Shown here piece after piece: positions 47,081 to 55,915 of a stretch of DNA of 64,000 nt; position 1 is the first letter of the stretch; every line of letters begins with the position of its first letter. Under the pieces are notes generated by a model. The model ran no database searches. It saw only the letters and a program-made list of their open reading frames with translations, and had not been told where the DNA came from. Made by a program: the position numbers and the translations under genes. The DNA comes from Nonomuraea endophytica (GTDB lineage Bacteria > Actinomycetota > Actinomycetes > Streptosporangiales > Streptosporangiaceae): NCBI RefSeq assembly GCF_014203235.1, contig NZ_JACHIN010000001.1, positions 682,001-746,000 of the forward strand, in the 5' to 3' direction.

Positions 47081-48163
47081 GTGAACGTCCTCATCTCCGG
47101 CGCCAGCATCGGCGGCACGGTCCTGGCCTACTGGCTGCGCGAGCGCGGCGCCCAGGTCACGCTCGTCGAGCGAGCCCCGGCGCCGCGCGGCGGCGGGCAG
47201 GCCATCGACATCCGCGGCGCGGCGCTGACCGTGGCCGAGCGCATGGGGGTCCTGGAGGCGGCCAGGGCGCTCAAGACCGAGATGCTCGGCATGTCGGTGA
47301 TGGACGGCGACGGCAACGAGGTCATGCGCTCGGAGGAGTCGACCTTCAGCGGCGGCCGCCTGGACAGCCCGGACATCGAGATCATGCGCGAGGACCTGAT
47401 GGGGCTGCTCCTGGGCGCGGTGGAGGGTGTGGAGATCCTGTGGGGCGACTCGATCGACTCGCTCGACGACGACGGCTCCGCCGTACAGGTGAGATTCGAG
47501 AGGAACGCGCCGCGCGCCTTCGACATGGTGGTCGGCGCGGACGGCCTGCACTCCAACACCCGCGCGCTCGTCTTCGGCGAGGAGGGGCAGTTCGTGGAGC
47601 ATCTCGGCACCTACCTGGGGCTGTTCCGCGCCGAGAACTTCCTCGACCTCGACCGCTGGCAGGTCTGGCACCGCGAGGGCACGGCCGGCTTCGGCCTCTA
47701 CCCGGCCAGGGGCAACGGCGAGCTGGTCGTGAACCTGGGCTTCGAGTCAGAGCCGATCGCCTACGACCACCGCGACACCGAGCAGCAGAAGCGGCTGCTC
47801 GCGGCGGCCTGCGCGGACCTGCGCTGGGTCACGCCCAAGCTGCTGGAGGCGATGTGGGCGGCCGGCGACTTCTACTTCGACGTGATGGCGCAGATCCACC
47901 TGCCCGAATGGCACAGGGGCAGGGTCGCGCTGGTGGGTGACGCCGCCTTCTGCGCCTCGCCGAAGTCGGGCCAGGGGACCAGCCTGGCGATGGTCGGCGC
48001 GTACGTGCTGGCCGAGGAGATGGCGGCGGGCGGCGGGTTCGGGCGCTACCAGGAGCGGATGCGCGAGTACGTCGAGCTCAACCAGGCGCTGGCCAAGGAG
48101 AACCCGGTCGGGCCCGCCTCCGAGGAGAGCGTGCGGCGCGCGGCCGACGCGATCACTCTTTGA
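47081..48163 (+). CDS. FAD-dependent monooxygenase (PHBH/TetX-like)
   Basis: 360 residues. The FAD-binding GxGxxG is VLISGASIGGTVLAYWLRERG, with ER/Glu at the end of strand 2 (TLVERAPAPRG), the DG motif in MVVGADGLHSNTRAL, and the second FAD motif as ALVGDAAFCASPKSGQGTSLAM. Such enzymes hydroxylate aromatic or polyketide compounds, or inactivate tetracyclines and rifamycins. GGGAGA precedes the GTG. Expression is presumably controlled by the divergent GntR-TetR protein. It overlaps the ligase gene convergently by 11 bp. Confidence 0.88.
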   Translation: MNVLISGASIGGTVLAYWLRERGAQVTLVERAPAPRGGGQAIDIRGAALTVAERMGVLEAARALKTEMLGMSVMDGDGNEVMRSEESTFSGGRLDSPDIEIMREDLMGLLLGAVEGVEILWGDSIDSLDDDGSAVQVRFERNAPRAFDMVVGADGLHSNTRALVFGEEGQFVEHLGTYLGLFRAENFLDLDRWQVWHREGTAGFGLYPARGNGELVVNLGFESEPIAYDHRDTEQQKRLLAAACADLRWVTPKLLEAMWAAGDFYFDVMAQIHLPEWHRGRVALVGDAAFCASPKSGQGTSLAMVGAYVLAEEMAAGGGFGRYQERMREYVELNQALAKENPVGPASEESVRRAADAITL

Positions 48164-49058
48164 GCCCGCGCCACGTGGGGTGGCGCAGGACGCCGTCCCT
48201 GGTCCAGCCGGCGTACTCCACCTCGCCGGCCAGCCGGGGCTCCACCCAGTGGGCCGGCTCGGGCGCCACCCCCGCGAACGGCGAGGCCGGGCGGACCAGC
48301 GGCGCCATCCGGGCCGAGAGGTCGCGCAGCATGTGCTCGGTGAACCCGGTGCCCACGTGACCCACGTACCGCAGCCCGCCGGCGTCGGGCACGCCCACCA
48401 GCAACGACCCGATCGTCCCCGACCGGCGGCCCTCACCCGGCTTCCAGCCCCCGACCAGCACGTCCAGCATCAGCGTGTTCTTGACCTTGACCCACAGCTC
48501 GCTGCGCCGTCCCGGCAGGTAGGGCGAGTCGAGCCGCTTGCAGACGACGCCCTCCAGGCCGTGCTCGCGGGCCACGTCCATGACCACGCCGGCGCTGCCG
48601 GGGAACGACGGCGGCACCCGCACCCGCCCCCGGTCCAGGGCCAGCTCCTCCAGCAGCGCCCGCCTCCGCTCGTACGGCATGCGCAACGTCGACCGCCCGT
48701 CCAGGTGCAGCACGTCGAACGCGTGGTACAGGACCGGCACCGTGGCCAGCAGCGACCGGCTCGGCGACCGGACGTGCATGCGCGACTGGAGCCGCCCGAA
48801 GTCCGGCGCCCCCGACGAGTCGAGCGCGACGACCTCGCCGTCGAGCACCATGTTCCGCGCACCGGCCAGGTCCGCGAGGAGCTCCGGATAGGCGCCGGTC
48901 ACCTCGCGGTCGTTGCGCGAGAGCAGGCGTACCTCACCGCCGAGCAGGTAGGCGACGGCGCGTACCCCGTCCCACTTGAACTCGGCGGCCCACGCCGCCT
49001 CCTGCGACGCGATGGGCAGCTCCCCGCTGACCGCCAGCATCGGCCTGATCAGCATCAT
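48153..49058 (-). CDS. ATP-dependent DNA ligase (LigC-like)
   Basis: 301 residues. Motif I is AEFKWDGVRAVAY with the adenylated Lys; other motifs are LSRNDREVTGAYPEL, VLDGEVVALD, FDVLHLDGRS, GLEGVVCKRLDSPY and ELWVKVKN. It contains only the nucleotidyltransferase and OB domains, so it is a stand-alone ligase, as in mycobacterial LigC, rather than a multi-domain LigD. These ligases act in end joining or base-excision repair. No Ku gene is adjacent. The first two codons are ATG ATG after AGGGGGA. Confidence 0.9.
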   Translation of the reverse strand: MMLIRPMLAVSGELPIASQEAAWAAEFKWDGVRAVAYLLGGEVRLLSRNDREVTGAYPELLADLAGARNMVLDGEVVALDSSGAPDFGRLQSRMHVRSPSRSLLATVPVLYHAFDVLHLDGRSTLRMPYERRRALLEELALDRGRVRVPPSFPGSAGVVMDVAREHGLEGVVCKRLDSPYLPGRRSELWVKVKNTLMLDVLVGGWKPGEGRRSGTIGSLLVGVPDAGGLRYVGHVGTGFTEHMLRDLSARMAPLVRPASPFAGVAPEPAHWVEPRLAGEVEYAGWTRDGVLRHPTWRGLKE

Positions 49059-49118
49059 TCCCCCTGGTCAGAGGCATACCCCTGCCAGACATAGGGCGAA
49101 CCGATACGATTTGCCGCC

Positions 49119-50729
49119 ATGACCGGAATCAGGCTGACGCTGGCCTTGCTGGGCGCCGCCGCCCTGACGCTGACCGCGGTTCCCGCGCACGCGAGCGCGG
49201 CCGCCGCACCGATCACCGACCAGGTCAGCCTGGAGCTGCGCAAGGACGGCGTGCTCCAGGTCAGCGAGAAGATCGGCGGCACGGGCGAGGTCAAGCGGAC
49301 CTTCCTCACCAGGACCCGCTACGACGACGGCAACGACCGCGTCTACCAGATCGCCAACGTCAAGGGCGGCCAGCTCGCCGGTGACGTGCTCACCGTGAAG
49401 GCCCCCGCCACCGTCACCTACGAGGTGAAGGGCACGGTCACGCCGTCCGGCGGCGTGGAGGAGCTGCGCTGGTTCGCGGTCAACGGCTGGAACGTCCCGG
49501 TCTCCAAGGCCACGGTGAAGGTCACCGGAGCCGGCATGGTGCAGAACCTGTCGTGCTTCGCCGGGGAGCTGACCTCGGCCATCGGCTGCACCAGCGCCTC
49601 CATGGACCACGGCGCCACCCAGGCCGACTTCGAGCAGGAGAACCTCGCGCCCGGCGAGGCCCTCACCGTCGTGGTCGGCTATCCCAAGGGCACCAGCTCC
49701 GGCACGCCCATCCTGGAGCGCCGCTTCTCGCTGGCCGGCGCGTTCACGCTCAACGGGATCACCGGCGGCGCCCTGGCCGCGCTGCTGGTGCTGATGCTGG
49801 GCGGGATCGGGCTCCTGTACTGGACGCGGGGGCGGGACGCGCGGATCGCCGGTCAGGACAACTCCATCGACCCCGTGCAGAACGGGCACTTCTCGCCGCC
49901 TGACGGGGTACGGCCCGGCCAGATCGGCACGCTCGTGGACGAACAGGCCGACGTGGTCGACGTGACCGCGACGATCGTGGACCTGGCGGTGCGCGGGTAC
50001 CTGCGGATCGACGAGCGGCCCAGGCAGGCCTACGACGCGCCGGACTGGACGCTGGTCAGGCTGCCGACCGCGCCGGTCGAGGCGTTGCTGCCGTACGAGA
50101 AGGCGTTGTACGACGCGGTGTTCGAGGGCCGGGACGCCGTCCTGCTCTCCGAGTTGTCCGGATCTTTCGCGAAAAATCTCGGGAAAGTGCGGGATGAGTT
50201 GTATGCGGATGTCGTGCGGCAGGGGTGGTTCGCCCGGCGGCCCGACACCGAGCGGACCCGCTGGACCACGATCGGCTTCGTCCTCATCGGCGCGGGCATC
50301 CTGGCCACGGTGGGGCTGGCCTGGTTCACCACCTACGGGCTGCTGGGCCTGGCCCTGATCATCGCGGGGGCGGCCCTGGCGGTGGGCGGGCAGTTCATGC
50401 CGGCCAAGACCGCCAAGGGCTCGGCCGCGCTGGCGCACACGCTGAGCTTCCGGCAATACCTGTTCTCCGGCGAACTGGCCAATGTCCCCGAACAGCACCG
50501 AGTCGAGCTTTTTTCGCGATACTTGCCCTACGCCGTGATTTTTGATGGCGTGGAGCATTGGTCGCGGGTGGTGGCCTCGGTCACCGGCAACGGCCACCAG
50601 GCCGACAACCTGTACTGGTACCACGGGCCAGCCGAATGGGACCTGTCCAAGTTCGCCGGCTCGATGCGTACCTTCACCACCACCACCTCCGGCGCGATCT
50701 CCGCCACCCGGCAGCTGCGCTCGCTGTGA
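49119..50729 (+). CDS. DUF2207-domain membrane protein
   Basis: 536 residues. A signal peptide (1-26, ending AHASA) precedes an extracytoplasmic beta-rich part (30-205), a membrane helix at about 215-233, a cytoplasmic winged-helix-like segment (IDLAV-like VDLAVRGYLRI), two helices near 385-425, and a C-terminal region. SFRQYLFSGELANVPEQHR and LFSRYLPYAVIF near the end are the family signature. The role is unknown. Its stop overlaps the sigma gene by 4 bp (GTGA), so it is coupled to that gene and may be linked to its control. Confidence 0.85.
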   Translation: MTGIRLTLALLGAAALTLTAVPAHASAAAAPITDQVSLELRKDGVLQVSEKIGGTGEVKRTFLTRTRYDDGNDRVYQIANVKGGQLAGDVLTVKAPATVTYEVKGTVTPSGGVEELRWFAVNGWNVPVSKATVKVTGAGMVQNLSCFAGELTSAIGCTSASMDHGATQADFEQENLAPGEALTVVVGYPKGTSSGTPILERRFSLAGAFTLNGITGGALAALLVLMLGGIGLLYWTRGRDARIAGQDNSIDPVQNGHFSPPDGVRPGQIGTLVDEQADVVDVTATIVDLAVRGYLRIDERPRQAYDAPDWTLVRLPTAPVEALLPYEKALYDAVFEGRDAVLLSELSGSFAKNLGKVRDELYADVVRQGWFARRPDTERTRWTTIGFVLIGAGILATVGLAWFTTYGLLGLALIIAGAALAVGGQFMPAKTAKGSAALAHTLSFRQYLFSGELANVPEQHRVELFSRYLPYAVIFDGVEHWSRVVASVTGNGHQADNLYWYHGPAEWDLSKFAGSMRTFTTTTSGAISATRQLRSL

Positions 50730-51670
50730 ACGCGGAGGAGCTGGAGCGCCACCGCAGGGAGTTGCACGTTCACTGCTACCGGATGCTCGGCTCCTACCAT
50801 GAGGCGGAGGACCTGGTCCAGGAGACGTTCCTGCGCGCCTGGCGCAAGCGCGAGGCGCCGCCGGACAACCTGAAGGCCTGGCTGTACAAGATCGCCACGA
50901 ACGCCTGCCTCGACTTCCTGCGCGCCCACCCCCGGCGCCCGGAGCCGCTCGAAACGCCCATGGCGGCCGACGCGGGGATGCCGTGGCCGGTCTCCACCCA
51001 CGTGCCCTGGATCAGCCCCTACCCGGACGGCCTCCTCGACTCGGTCATCGAGCGCGAGACGATCGAGCTGGCCTTCCTCGTGGCGATCCAGCACCTGCCC
51101 GCCAAGCAGCGGGCCGTCGTCATCCTGCGCGACGTGCTCGGCTGGTCCGCGCCGGAGACCGCCGAGGCGCTGGACACGACGGTCACCGCGGTCAAGAGCG
51201 CCCTGCAGCGGGCCAGGCCGGTGCTGCGCGAGCACCTGCCGACCCAGCGGATGAGCTCGGGCAGCGCCGACGAGCTGGCCGTGGTGCGCACGTACATCCA
51301 CGCGCTCGAACAGGGCGATCCGTCGGTCCTGCCCGCACTGCTCAAGTCGGACGTCTGGCAGACCATGCCGCCCACCCCGGGGTGGATCCTCGGCCGCGAC
51401 GCGTTCGTCTCCTCGTGGGGCCCGCAGATGTCCGGCGAGGGCTCGTGGGGCGACTGGCGGGTGCTGCCCGCCCGGGTCAACCGCCAGCCCGCGATCGCCG
51501 CGTACCTGCGCCGGCCGGGCGAGGAGCTCTTCTCGGCGTTCTGGCTCGGCGTCTTCCGCATGGAAGGGCCGCTGATCAGCGAGATCACCACCTTCGGCAA
51601 CGAACTTTTCCCGGAGATGGGACTGCCCGATTCCTTTTCCGGCGATGCCTCGTCATATGGGCATGACTGA
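50726..51670 (+). CDS. ECF sigma factor with C-terminal SnoaL-like domain
   Basis: 314 residues. Sigma-70 region 2 is VHCYRMLGSYHEAEDLVQETFLRAWRK, and region 4 is LPAKQRAVVILRDVLGWSAPETAEALDTTVTAVKSALQRAR. A C-terminal NTF2-like (SnoaL) extension of about 115 residues (VVRTYIHALEQGDPSVLPALL onward) replaces the need for a separate anti-sigma factor in SigJ-type sigma factors, where it modulates promoter opening. The GTG start overlaps the DUF2207 stop, and its stop overlaps the start of the serine hydrolase by 8 bp. Confidence 0.9.
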   Translation: MNAEELERHRRELHVHCYRMLGSYHEAEDLVQETFLRAWRKREAPPDNLKAWLYKIATNACLDFLRAHPRRPEPLETPMAADAGMPWPVSTHVPWISPYPDGLLDSVIERETIELAFLVAIQHLPAKQRAVVILRDVLGWSAPETAEALDTTVTAVKSALQRARPVLREHLPTQRMSSGSADELAVVRTYIHALEQGDPSVLPALLKSDVWQTMPPTPGWILGRDAFVSSWGPQMSGEGSWGDWRVLPARVNRQPAIAAYLRRPGEELFSAFWLGVFRMEGPLISEITTFGNELFPEMGLPDSFSGDASSYGHD

Positions 51671-52757
51671 TCTGCAGAAGAACGTACAGGCCACGATCGA
51701 CGAGCTCGTGGAGACCGGTGTGGAGCGCGGTGTCCAGGTCGCCGTGTACCGAGGGGGCGAGCTCGTGGTGGACGCGGTCGCCGGTCTCGCCGACCCCGCC
51801 ACCGGCCGCCCGATGACCTCCGACACCCCGGTCTACGTGACCTCCACCGGCAAGGGCATGATCGCCACGGTCGTGCACCTGCTGGCCGAGCAGGGCGTCC
51901 TCGCCTACGACACGCCGATCGCGGAGTACTGGCCCGAGTTCGCCGCCCATGGCAAGGAGCGGGCCACCGTACGGCATGCCCTCAGCTACCGGGCGGGCGT
52001 GCCCGGCGTGCCCGTGGACACCACAGCGGCGGACATCGCGAACTGGGACAAGATGTGCGCGGCCATCGCCGACGAGAAGCCCTGGTGGGAGCCGGGCACC
52101 ACGATCGGCTACCACCCGCAGTCCTGGATGTACATCATGGGGGAGATCGTCCGCCGGGCGTCCGGCAGGACCGTCTCCCAGGTCCTGCGCGAGCAGGTCG
52201 CGCTGCCGCTGGGCGTCGCCGACGAGCTCTACCTGGCCGTGCCCGCCGCCGAACTGCCGCGCCTGGCCGTCATCGAGGAGCCCGAGGGCCCGCCGATGGA
52301 ACTGACACCGGAGATGACGGCGCAGATCCCGTTCTTCCGCGTGGTGGACGGCTACACCGCCGCACCGATGGCGGCCCTGCCCGACGCCGCGTTCAGCAAC
52401 CGGCCCGACGTCCTGACCAGCGACGCCGGCGCCACGGCCACCGCCAGGGGCCTGGCCCGCATGTACGACGCCCTGCTCAACGGCCTGATCCCGGCCGCGC
52501 GGCTGGCCGAGGTCACCTCGGTGCACGCCACCGGGACCGACGAGGTCGTCGGCATGCAGGCGACCTGGGGGCTCGGGTACTCCGTCGGGCTGACCCAGGT
52601 GCTCGACCGGCCCACGTACTTCGGCATGGGCGGCAGCGGCGGCACCGCGGCCTTCGCCGACCGGGCCACCGGGCTCGCGATCGGGATCACCAAGAACCGG
52701 ATCGGCGCCGGTGACCCGTTCGAGACGGTGGACAGGATCGGGCAGGTGATCCTATAG
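51663..52757 (+). CDS. Serine hydrolase of the beta-lactamase/EstB family
   Basis: 364 residues. The nucleophile motif S-x-x-K is YVTSTGKGMIATVV, the second motif Tyr is in IGYHPQSWMYIMGE, and the third is FGMGGSGGTAAFAD (GGSGG in place of KTG). This pattern belongs to class C-like esterases (EstB, LACTB-like), which mostly hydrolyse esters rather than beta-lactams. It has no signal peptide, so it is cytoplasmic. It is coupled to the sigma-factor gene by an 8-bp overlap, and may be both its co-product and target. Confidence 0.87.
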   Translation: MTDLQKNVQATIDELVETGVERGVQVAVYRGGELVVDAVAGLADPATGRPMTSDTPVYVTSTGKGMIATVVHLLAEQGVLAYDTPIAEYWPEFAAHGKERATVRHALSYRAGVPGVPVDTTAADIANWDKMCAAIADEKPWWEPGTTIGYHPQSWMYIMGEIVRRASGRTVSQVLREQVALPLGVADELYLAVPAAELPRLAVIEEPEGPPMELTPEMTAQIPFFRVVDGYTAAPMAALPDAAFSNRPDVLTSDAGATATARGLARMYDALLNGLIPAARLAEVTSVHATGTDEVVGMQATWGLGYSVGLTQVLDRPTYFGMGGSGGTAAFADRATGLAIGITKNRIGAGDPFETVDRIGQVIL

Positions 52758-53372
52758 ACGGATGTGGCCGAGCTCGACGGCCTTGCTGACGGCCGCGGTC
52801 CTGGTGTCGACGCCGAGCTTGCCGTACACGTGATTGAGGTGGGTCTTGACCGTCGCCTCGGTGATGAACAGGGCCTTCGCGATCTCCTTGTTGCCCGCCC
52901 CGCGGGCCAGGAGTTCCAGGATCTCGATCTCGCGGGTGGTGAGCGCCGGGCCGGGGTCGCGCATGCGGCGCATCATGCGGGTCGCCACCCTGGGCGAGAG
53001 GGCCGTCTCGCCCCTGGCGGCGGCCCTGATCGCCTGGAACAGCTCGTCCGGCGGGCAGGCCTTGAGCACGTAGCCGGTGGCGCCCGCGTCGATGGCGCGC
53101 ACGATGTCGGCGTCGGTCTCGTAGGTCGTCAGGACCAGCACCTGCGGCGCGTCGTCGAGCGCGCGCACCTTCCTGGTCGCCGCGACGCCGTCGGGGCCGT
53201 CGCCGAGCTGCAGGTCCATGAGCACCACGTCGGGACGGCGCAGCGCGATCAGCCGGAGGGCGTCGTCGGCGTTCTCCGCCTCGCCCACGATCTCCATGTC
53301 GGCCTCGCCGCCGACCAGCGCCGCGATGCCCGCCCTGACCACCGGGTGGTCGTCGACCAGGAACAGCTTCAT
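52752..53372 (-). CDS. NarL/LuxR-type response regulator, SenR-like
   Basis: 206 residues. Receiver: LVDDHPVVRAGI, phosphorylated Asp in VVLMDLQLGDGPDG, Thr-rich strand VLVLTTYETD, Lys in YVLKACPPDEL. The LuxR HTH is LTTREIEILELLARGAGNKEIAKALFITEATVKTHL. The ATG overlaps the kinase stop (ATGA). Next to a secreted HbpS homologue, the closest known arrangement is SenS-SenR-HbpS of Streptomyces, a redox/heme-responsive system; the pairing is inferred from neighbours. Confidence 0.9.
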   Translation of the reverse strand: MKLFLVDDHPVVRAGIAALVGGEADMEIVGEAENADDALRLIALRRPDVVLMDLQLGDGPDGVAATRKVRALDDAPQVLVLTTYETDADIVRAIDAGATGYVLKACPPDELFQAIRAAARGETALSPRVATRMMRRMRDPGPALTTREIEILELLARGAGNKEIAKALFITEATVKTHLNHVYGKLGVDTRTAAVSKAVELGHIRL

Positions 53373-54409
53373 ACCGGAATCCTCGCAGCCACCGCCGTGC
53401 CCTCCCCCGGCGCGCTCTCCACCGTCAGCGTGCCGCCCACCTCGGCGACCCGGTCGCGCATCGCCCGCAGGCCGTAGCCGCGCCCCGGGCGGGTCACCGC
53501 CATGGTCTGGTCGAAGCCCACCCCGTCGTCGTACACGTCCAGCGTCACCTCGTCGTCGAGATAGGCGAGCGTCACGATCACCCGGCTCGCGCGGGCGTGC
53601 TCACGCGCGTTCGCCACCGCTCCCTGAGCCACTCTCAGCAGTACGGCCTGCGTCCCGTCGGCCAGCGGGAACTCCGTGCCCTCCAGCCGGAACTCCGCAC
53701 CCAGCGCCGTCAGCGCCTCCGGCAGCGAGCGCACGGCCAGCGGCGCCGGCCCGAGGTCGCGGACGAACCGGCGGGCCTCGTCGAGGTTCTCCCCGGCCGC
53801 CTCGATCGCCGTCCTGACGTAGGAACGGGCCTGATCCGGGTCGGACTCCCAGACCCGCTCGGCCGCCTGCAGCAGCATGCGCTGGCTGGTCAGCCCCTGG
53901 GCGAGGGTGTCGTGGATCTCCCGCGAGAGGCGCTCGCGCTCCTGCATGATTCCCGCCTTCCTCAGCTCCCAGAAGATCACGATGGTCATGGCCGCCACGG
54001 CGATCGGCGCCAGCACCAGGCTCGGGTCGAACCGGTCGGACAGGCTGATCTGCGCCACGATCACCGCGACGGTCAGCACGGCCGCGGCGACCAGCGTCAT
54101 CCGCAGCGACAGCAGCCGCAGGCACAGGTAAAGCAGCGGGATCGCGCACCAGGCGAACGACGGCGCCAGTTCCACCAGCACCAGCCAGCACCCGAGCACC
54201 ACCGCCAGCCAGATCAGCCGTCCCCTGCGGCCCAGCCGCTCCCACAGCAGGACGCCGCCCGCGTACACGAGTGCCAGCAGGCCGGCGTCGGCCAGGGCCG
54301 CGATGGTCGTGAGGTCCATCGCGTGGCGTACCACCAGGCGGGAGGCGGAGGCGGCCAGCAACAGGAAGAAGCCGGCGTGCATCGCCCGGTTGAGCCAGAT
54401 CCGCTCCAT
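53369..54409 (-). CDS. NarL-type sensor histidine kinase, SenS-like
   Basis: 346 residues. About five membrane helices (residues 10-135), then HisKA_3 with the phosphorylated His in RERLSREIHDTLAQGLTSQ, and a HATPase (VAQGAVANAREHARAS, then YDDGVGFDQ and GRGYGLRAMRDRVAEVGG). The five-helix input and lack of a large extracellular loop match SenS, which is regulated by the extracellular heme protein HbpS. AGGGGG precedes the ATG. A homologue of HbpS starts 178 bp away on the other strand. Confidence 0.9.
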   Translation of the reverse strand: MERIWLNRAMHAGFFLLLAASASRLVVRHAMDLTTIAALADAGLLALVYAGGVLLWERLGRRGRLIWLAVVLGCWLVLVELAPSFAWCAIPLLYLCLRLLSLRMTLVAAAVLTVAVIVAQISLSDRFDPSLVLAPIAVAAMTIVIFWELRKAGIMQERERLSREIHDTLAQGLTSQRMLLQAAERVWESDPDQARSYVRTAIEAAGENLDEARRFVRDLGPAPLAVRSLPEALTALGAEFRLEGTEFPLADGTQAVLLRVAQGAVANAREHARASRVIVTLAYLDDEVTLDVYDDGVGFDQTMAVTRPGRGYGLRAMRDRVAEVGGTLTVESAPGEGTAVAARIPV

Positions 54410-54460
54410 CTCACCCCCTCGCCGTGCTGCGAGCGTAGGCGGCGCCCCCGGCGCCCGCAT

Positions 54461-54519
54461 CAACCGATCGATTGACCCGCCCCTCGACCGATTCTCTCCC
54501 ACGCATCGACCGCTCTCCC
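54461..54519. promoter_or_regulatory. Repeated CGACCG elements between senS-like and hbpS-like genes
   Basis: Two direct copies, TCGACCGATTCTCTCCC (54484-54500) and TCGACCGCTCTCCC (54506-54519), and an imperfect palindrome CAACCGATCGATTG (54461-54474). They lie where a SenR-like regulator would bind to control both divergent genes. Confidence 0.45.
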
Positions 54520-54587
54520 GATGGCGCGGCCGCTTGCCCCCGGCAGTCTGGAACTCGTCGAACCGACCACTGACCTGGAGGAACACC

Positions 54588-55094
54588 ATGAAGCTCCGCA
54601 CCCGCCTCGCCGCCGCCTCGCTCGCCGCCCTCGCCGTCGCCGGTGGCGCCACCAGCACCGCCGCGCAGGCCGCCGCGCCGGACGCGCCCGCGGTCGTCCA
54701 GACCAACGTGCTGTCGGCCGACGCCGCCCTCAAGATCGCCGACGCGGTGCAGAAGGAGGCGGCCAAGCAGAAGCAGCGCGTGACCGTGGCCATCGTGGAC
54801 CGCTCCGGCGCCACCCGCCTCATCCTCAAGGGCGACGGCGCCGGGCCGCAGACGGAGGAGTCGGCCAAGCGCAAGGCGTTCACCGCGGTGTCCTTCGGTC
54901 AGCCGACCAGCGCCCTGTCCAAGAACCAGGCGCTGGCCGCCATCCCCGGCACCCTGCTGCTGGCCGGCGGCGTCCCGGTCGCGTCGGGCGGCGCGCCGAT
55001 CGCCGGGATCGGCGTGGGCGGCGCGCCCAGCGGCGACATCGACGAGGCCATCGCCCAGGCCGGCCTGAAGGCCGTCCAGGGCCGACTCGGCTGA
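54588..55094 (+). CDS. Secreted GlcG/HbpS-family protein (HbpS-like)
   Basis: 168 residues. A signal peptide (about 1-29, ending in AQA) is followed by one HbpS/GlcG domain: ALKIADAVQKEAAKQKQRVTVAIVDRSGATRLIL, KRKAFTAVSFGQPTSALSKN and GGVPVASGGAPIAGIGVGGAP. HbpS of Streptomyces forms octamers, binds heme and iron-derived stress signals outside the cell and controls SenS. GGAGGA precedes the ATG. The divergent kinase-regulator pair makes a HbpS-SenS-SenR-like module likely. No furS-cpeB genes are adjacent, unlike in Streptomyces reticuli. Confidence 0.88.
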   Translation: MKLRTRLAAASLAALAVAGGATSTAAQAAAPDAPAVVQTNVLSADAALKIADAVQKEAAKQKQRVTVAIVDRSGATRLILKGDGAGPQTEESAKRKAFTAVSFGQPTSALSKNQALAAIPGTLLLAGGVPVASGGAPIAGIGVGGAPSGDIDEAIAQAGLKAVQGRLG

Positions 55095-55186
55095 TGCCCG
55101 CGGACGCCCCCCATCCGACGGCAACCCTTTTGAGTGATATATCCCGTTCTGTCCAAAAAGGTGGGAAAGGGAGAGAGGATGGGGGC

Positions 55187-55906
55187 GTGAGTGGGGTTGG
55201 CAGGCGCGGGCTGCTGCTCGCGGGACTAGGGCTCGTGGCGGCGGCCTGTGGCGGAGGTGGTGACCGGGCGGCGGTATCGACCGCTCCGGGCGTTACCTCC
55301 CCAACAGCCGTGAAAGGATCAGACGTGCTTGACGAACAACTGCTTACCGCCGCCGCCGCAGGTGAAGCCGCCGCGGTGCGCGAGGCGGTGACCGAAGGGG
55401 CCGATCTCGAGGCCCGTGACGGCCGCCGGCGTACCGCTCTGCTGCTGGCCTCGGCCGCCGACCACGTGGAGGTCGCGCAGATCCTGGTGGCCGCCGGCGC
55501 CGACCCGAACGCGCTGGACGCCCAGCACGACACCCCGTGGCTGGTGACGGGTGTGACCGGCAGCGTGGCGATGTTGCGTGTGCTGCTGCCCGCCAAGCCG
55601 GACCTGACGATCAGGAACCGCTACGGCGGCGTCTCCCTGATCCCGGCGTGCGAACGCGGTCACGTGGACTATGTCCGCGAGGTGCTGAAGACCGGCATCG
55701 ACGTCAACCACGTCAACGACCTCGGCTGGACCGGCCTGCTGGAGGCGGTGATCCTGGGCGACGGCTCGGCCAAGTACCAGGAGATCGTCCGCCTGCTGCT
55801 GGCCGCGGGCGCCGACCGCGAGCTGGCCGACCGTGATGGAGTCACCTCGTTGCAGCACGCGGTGAAGAAGGGCCAGCGGGAGGTCGCCGACATCCTGCGC
55901 GGCTGA
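55187..55906 (+). CDS. Ankyrin-repeat lipoprotein
   Basis: 239 residues. The N-terminus (GRRGLLLAGLGLVAAACGGGG) is a signal with a lipobox-like AAAC, followed by a Ser/Thr/Pro linker and about six ankyrin repeats: LLTAAAAGEAAAVREAVTEGADLEARD, TALLLASAADHVEVAQILVAAGADPNALD, and further copies to TSLQHAVKKGQREVADIL. Extracellular ankyrin lipoproteins in bacteria often bind and protect catalases or other partners. The GTG at 55187 is chosen because it places the signal at the N-terminus. It lies 92 bp after the HbpS-like gene. Confidence 0.85.
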   Translation: MSGVGRRGLLLAGLGLVAAACGGGGDRAAVSTAPGVTSPTAVKGSDVLDEQLLTAAAAGEAAAVREAVTEGADLEARDGRRRTALLLASAADHVEVAQILVAAGADPNALDAQHDTPWLVTGVTGSVAMLRVLLPAKPDLTIRNRYGGVSLIPACERGHVDYVREVLKTGIDVNHVNDLGWTGLLEAVILGDGSAKYQEIVRLLLAAGADRELADRDGVTSLQHAVKKGQREVADILRG

Positions 55907-55915
55907 CCGGGTGCC

